From Prolixibacteraceae bacterium (GTDB lineage: Bacteria > Bacteroidota > Bacteroidia > Bacteroidales > Prolixibacteraceae): 64,000 nt of DNA. Numbering within the stretch: position 1 is the stretch's first letter; the number at the start of each line of letters is the position of its first letter. Positions 62,625 through 64,000 of the stretch are shown piece by piece. The notes under the pieces are model-generated. The model was not told where the DNA came from. It was given only the letters and a program-made list of their open reading frames with translations, and made no database searches. The position numbers were made by a program, and so were the translations under genes. The stretch covers positions 1 to 64,000 of the forward strand of contig DOAQ01000043.1 of NCBI GenBank assembly GCA_003506435.1. Direction: 5' to 3'.

Positions 62625-63971
62625 CTAATTTCGGTAACGAAGCCATTTTATTATCTCTTTCATATTTACCTTTTTCCCATACATCAATATTCCTGTCCGG
62701 TAAATCTTGGCAGCCATCCAGATGGCTCCGATGATGGTGATAACCAATAAGAACATCGACAATGCGAGTTCCCACCATGGAATGCCATACGGGATACGGG
62801 CCAGCATGATGATCGGCGAGGTGAACGGGATCATCGATGTCCAGAATGCCAACGGGCCTTCCGGATTTTTGGCGATAGGGAACAGCAGCATGATGGATAA
62901 AATAAGCGGCAATATAACAGGAAAAACCAATTGCTGCGAGTCTTCTTCGCTGTCGACTGCCGAGCCAACGGCTGCCAGCAAAGAGCTGTAAAGCAAATAA
63001 CCTCCCAGAAAATAGAAAACAAACGAGAAAAGAATTGTGAAAACAGGCAAGGTTCCGGCCATTTCCATCATTTCCTGGTATTTATTTGCAGATCCAGAAG
63101 TAGCTAACTGAGCTGCATTGCCCATCATATCGGGGTTCATCAGGTTTTGTGCCTGTTGCATTTGCCCTGCATCAACTCCCAGAAACATTCCCAGTCCGGT
63201 AACAATAATAAATCCGAGAAGTATCCAGAGGGCTATTTGCGTTAGACCGACCAAGGCAATACCTATGATTTTGCCAAACATTAGTTGTACCGGTTTCACG
63301 GAAGAAATGATAACTTCAACCACCCGGCTTGATTTTTCTTCCATTACGCCACGCATCACCATCATTCCGTACATGAACATGAACATGTAAATCAAAAAAC
63401 CCATGATGTATCCCATCACTCCGACCAGGACAGAAGAACTTTCTTTTGCTTTTCCTTCTGCCTCAATTTTAAGAGTGGATAGTTTTATATCGGTACTGGT
63501 AGCAGCAAGTTTTTTCTCCAGATCGGGAACACCTGTTTCTTCGATGACTTTGTTGCGTTTATCACGTTCGATAATATCTTCAATCCGGTTCTCCAGTAAA
63601 TTGGAAACATCAAAAGTGACCTGCTTTTCAGAAAAAAGCTGGGCCCGGTTGCTTACAAGTATATTTGCAGGAATGTATAACAGGGCGTAGTAAGCTGTTT
63701 CTTTTTGTTTCTTTTTAATTTGTTCGTATTCCTCACGGGGCACAAAAACCAGTTTGGTATATTCGTTGCCTTTCAGTTGGTCGAGAAACAAACTGGATTC
63801 GTCGTATACGGCAATGGTTCGTTCTTTTTTATCGTCGCTCATTCCTAAATAAGTTGGAATGATGAATATTGCAGCCATGAGAACAGGCATTAACAGGGTG
63901 GTGACAATGAACGATTTTTTCTTGACCCGGGTCAGGTATTCACGTTTTAATACTAAAATTGCTTTATTCAT
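62625..63971 (-). CDS. ABC-2 type transporter permease (NatB/YhaP-like)
   Basis: 448-residue inner-membrane permease with a helix near residues 20-42, a large extracytoplasmic loop (about 45-185) and five or six C-terminal helices (about 186-430), including YGMMVMRGVMEEKSSRVVEVIISS, the NatB hallmark. Exports sodium or an unknown compound with an ATP-binding partner, which should be encoded just right of the window. Starts 29 bases from the window end. Not linked to cysK: 250 bases with leader lie between. Confidence 0.9.
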   Translation of the reverse strand: MNKAILVLKREYLTRVKKKSFIVTTLLMPVLMAAIFIIPTYLGMSDDKKERTIAVYDESSLFLDQLKGNEYTKLVFVPREEYEQIKKKQKETAYYALLYIPANILVSNRAQLFSEKQVTFDVSNLLENRIEDIIERDKRNKVIEETGVPDLEKKLAATSTDIKLSTLKIEAEGKAKESSSVLVGVMGYIMGFLIYMFMFMYGMMVMRGVMEEKSSRVVEVIISSVKPVQLMFGKIIGIALVGLTQIALWILLGFIIVTGLGMFLGVDAGQMQQAQNLMNPDMMGNAAQLATSGSANKYQEMMEMAGTLPVFTILFSFVFYFLGGYLLYSSLLAAVGSAVDSEEDSQQLVFPVILPLILSIMLLFPIAKNPEGPLAFWTSMIPFTSPIIMLARIPYGIPWWELALSMFLLVITIIGAIWMAAKIYRTGILMYGKKVNMKEIIKWLRYRN

Positions 63972-64000
63972 AATCGTGGTTTATTTCTGGTTTGCCTGTT

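Overview
The window is a stretch of a Bacteroidota chromosome, most likely from the order Bacteroidales/Marinilabiliales. The evidence is a FecR-SusC-SusD polysaccharide locus, a Porin_10-type outer-membrane protein, DUF6261, a cupin-type phosphoglucose isomerase, a 659-residue ribosomal protein S1 with an acidic N-terminus, and promoters of the Bacteroidota TTTG/TAnnTTTG type. Start codons mostly lack a strong Shine-Dalgarno sequence. I saw no rRNA, tRNA or CRISPR array. Genus-level identity cannot be read from the sequence alone.

Layout. 1-11.7 kb: a polysaccharide utilisation locus (anti-sigma FecR, SusC with STN domain, SusD, CE15-like glucuronoyl esterase, a toroid-type glycosidase-like protein, an SGNH esterase). 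The part from inside susC to about 8.6 kb is clearly more A+T-rich than the rest. 11.9-12.7 kb: an orphan 191-residue protein between short iterated repeats. 13.2-22.3 kb: a sugar catabolic cluster with its own GntR/LacI-hybrid regulator: GH2 enzyme, cupin phosphoglucose isomerase, MFS sugar porter, ROK kinase, mannose-6-phosphate isomerase and a second cupin phosphoglucose isomerase. Together they could release a hexose, import it, phosphorylate it and bring it to fructose-6-P/glucose-6-P. 22.4-50.1 kb: mainly core genes (rpsA, STAS protein, rnz, mgtE, rsmA, a flippase-like membrane protein, an FtsX-type permease, a TonB receptor, a Nudix enzyme, an MltF-like transglycosylase, a porin, parE, parC, aroK, a WalJ-like hydrolase, a HigBA-like pair, csp, aspartate kinase, a PIF1-like helicase).

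50.1-57.6 kb is an accessory island. It holds a HEPN/MNT pair (the HEPN gene is frameshifted) between long direct repeats, the 3' remnant of a group II intron broken by a palindromic mini-insertion, a very A+T-rich four-gene operon of three TIR-domain proteins plus a small multi-pass membrane protein, DUF6261, and an eight-copy 42-bp tandem repeat. The TIR operon is the best candidate for an undescribed defence system: it looks Thoeris-like in logic, but no ThsA-type effector is present.

57.6-64 kb: a small lipoprotein, a GntP permease with glycerate 2-kinase, a Spy-like protein, cysK, and an ABC-2 permease running off the right side. Upstream of cysK lies a 23-codon leader ORF with a Cys-Cys-Cys run, a competing hairpin and a Rho-independent terminator: a textbook architecture for cysteine-responsive transcription attenuation. 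Two copies of an unrecognised structured element (18.62 and 57.52 kb), each just upstream of a gene, share their ends and show compensatory changes in a closing helix.
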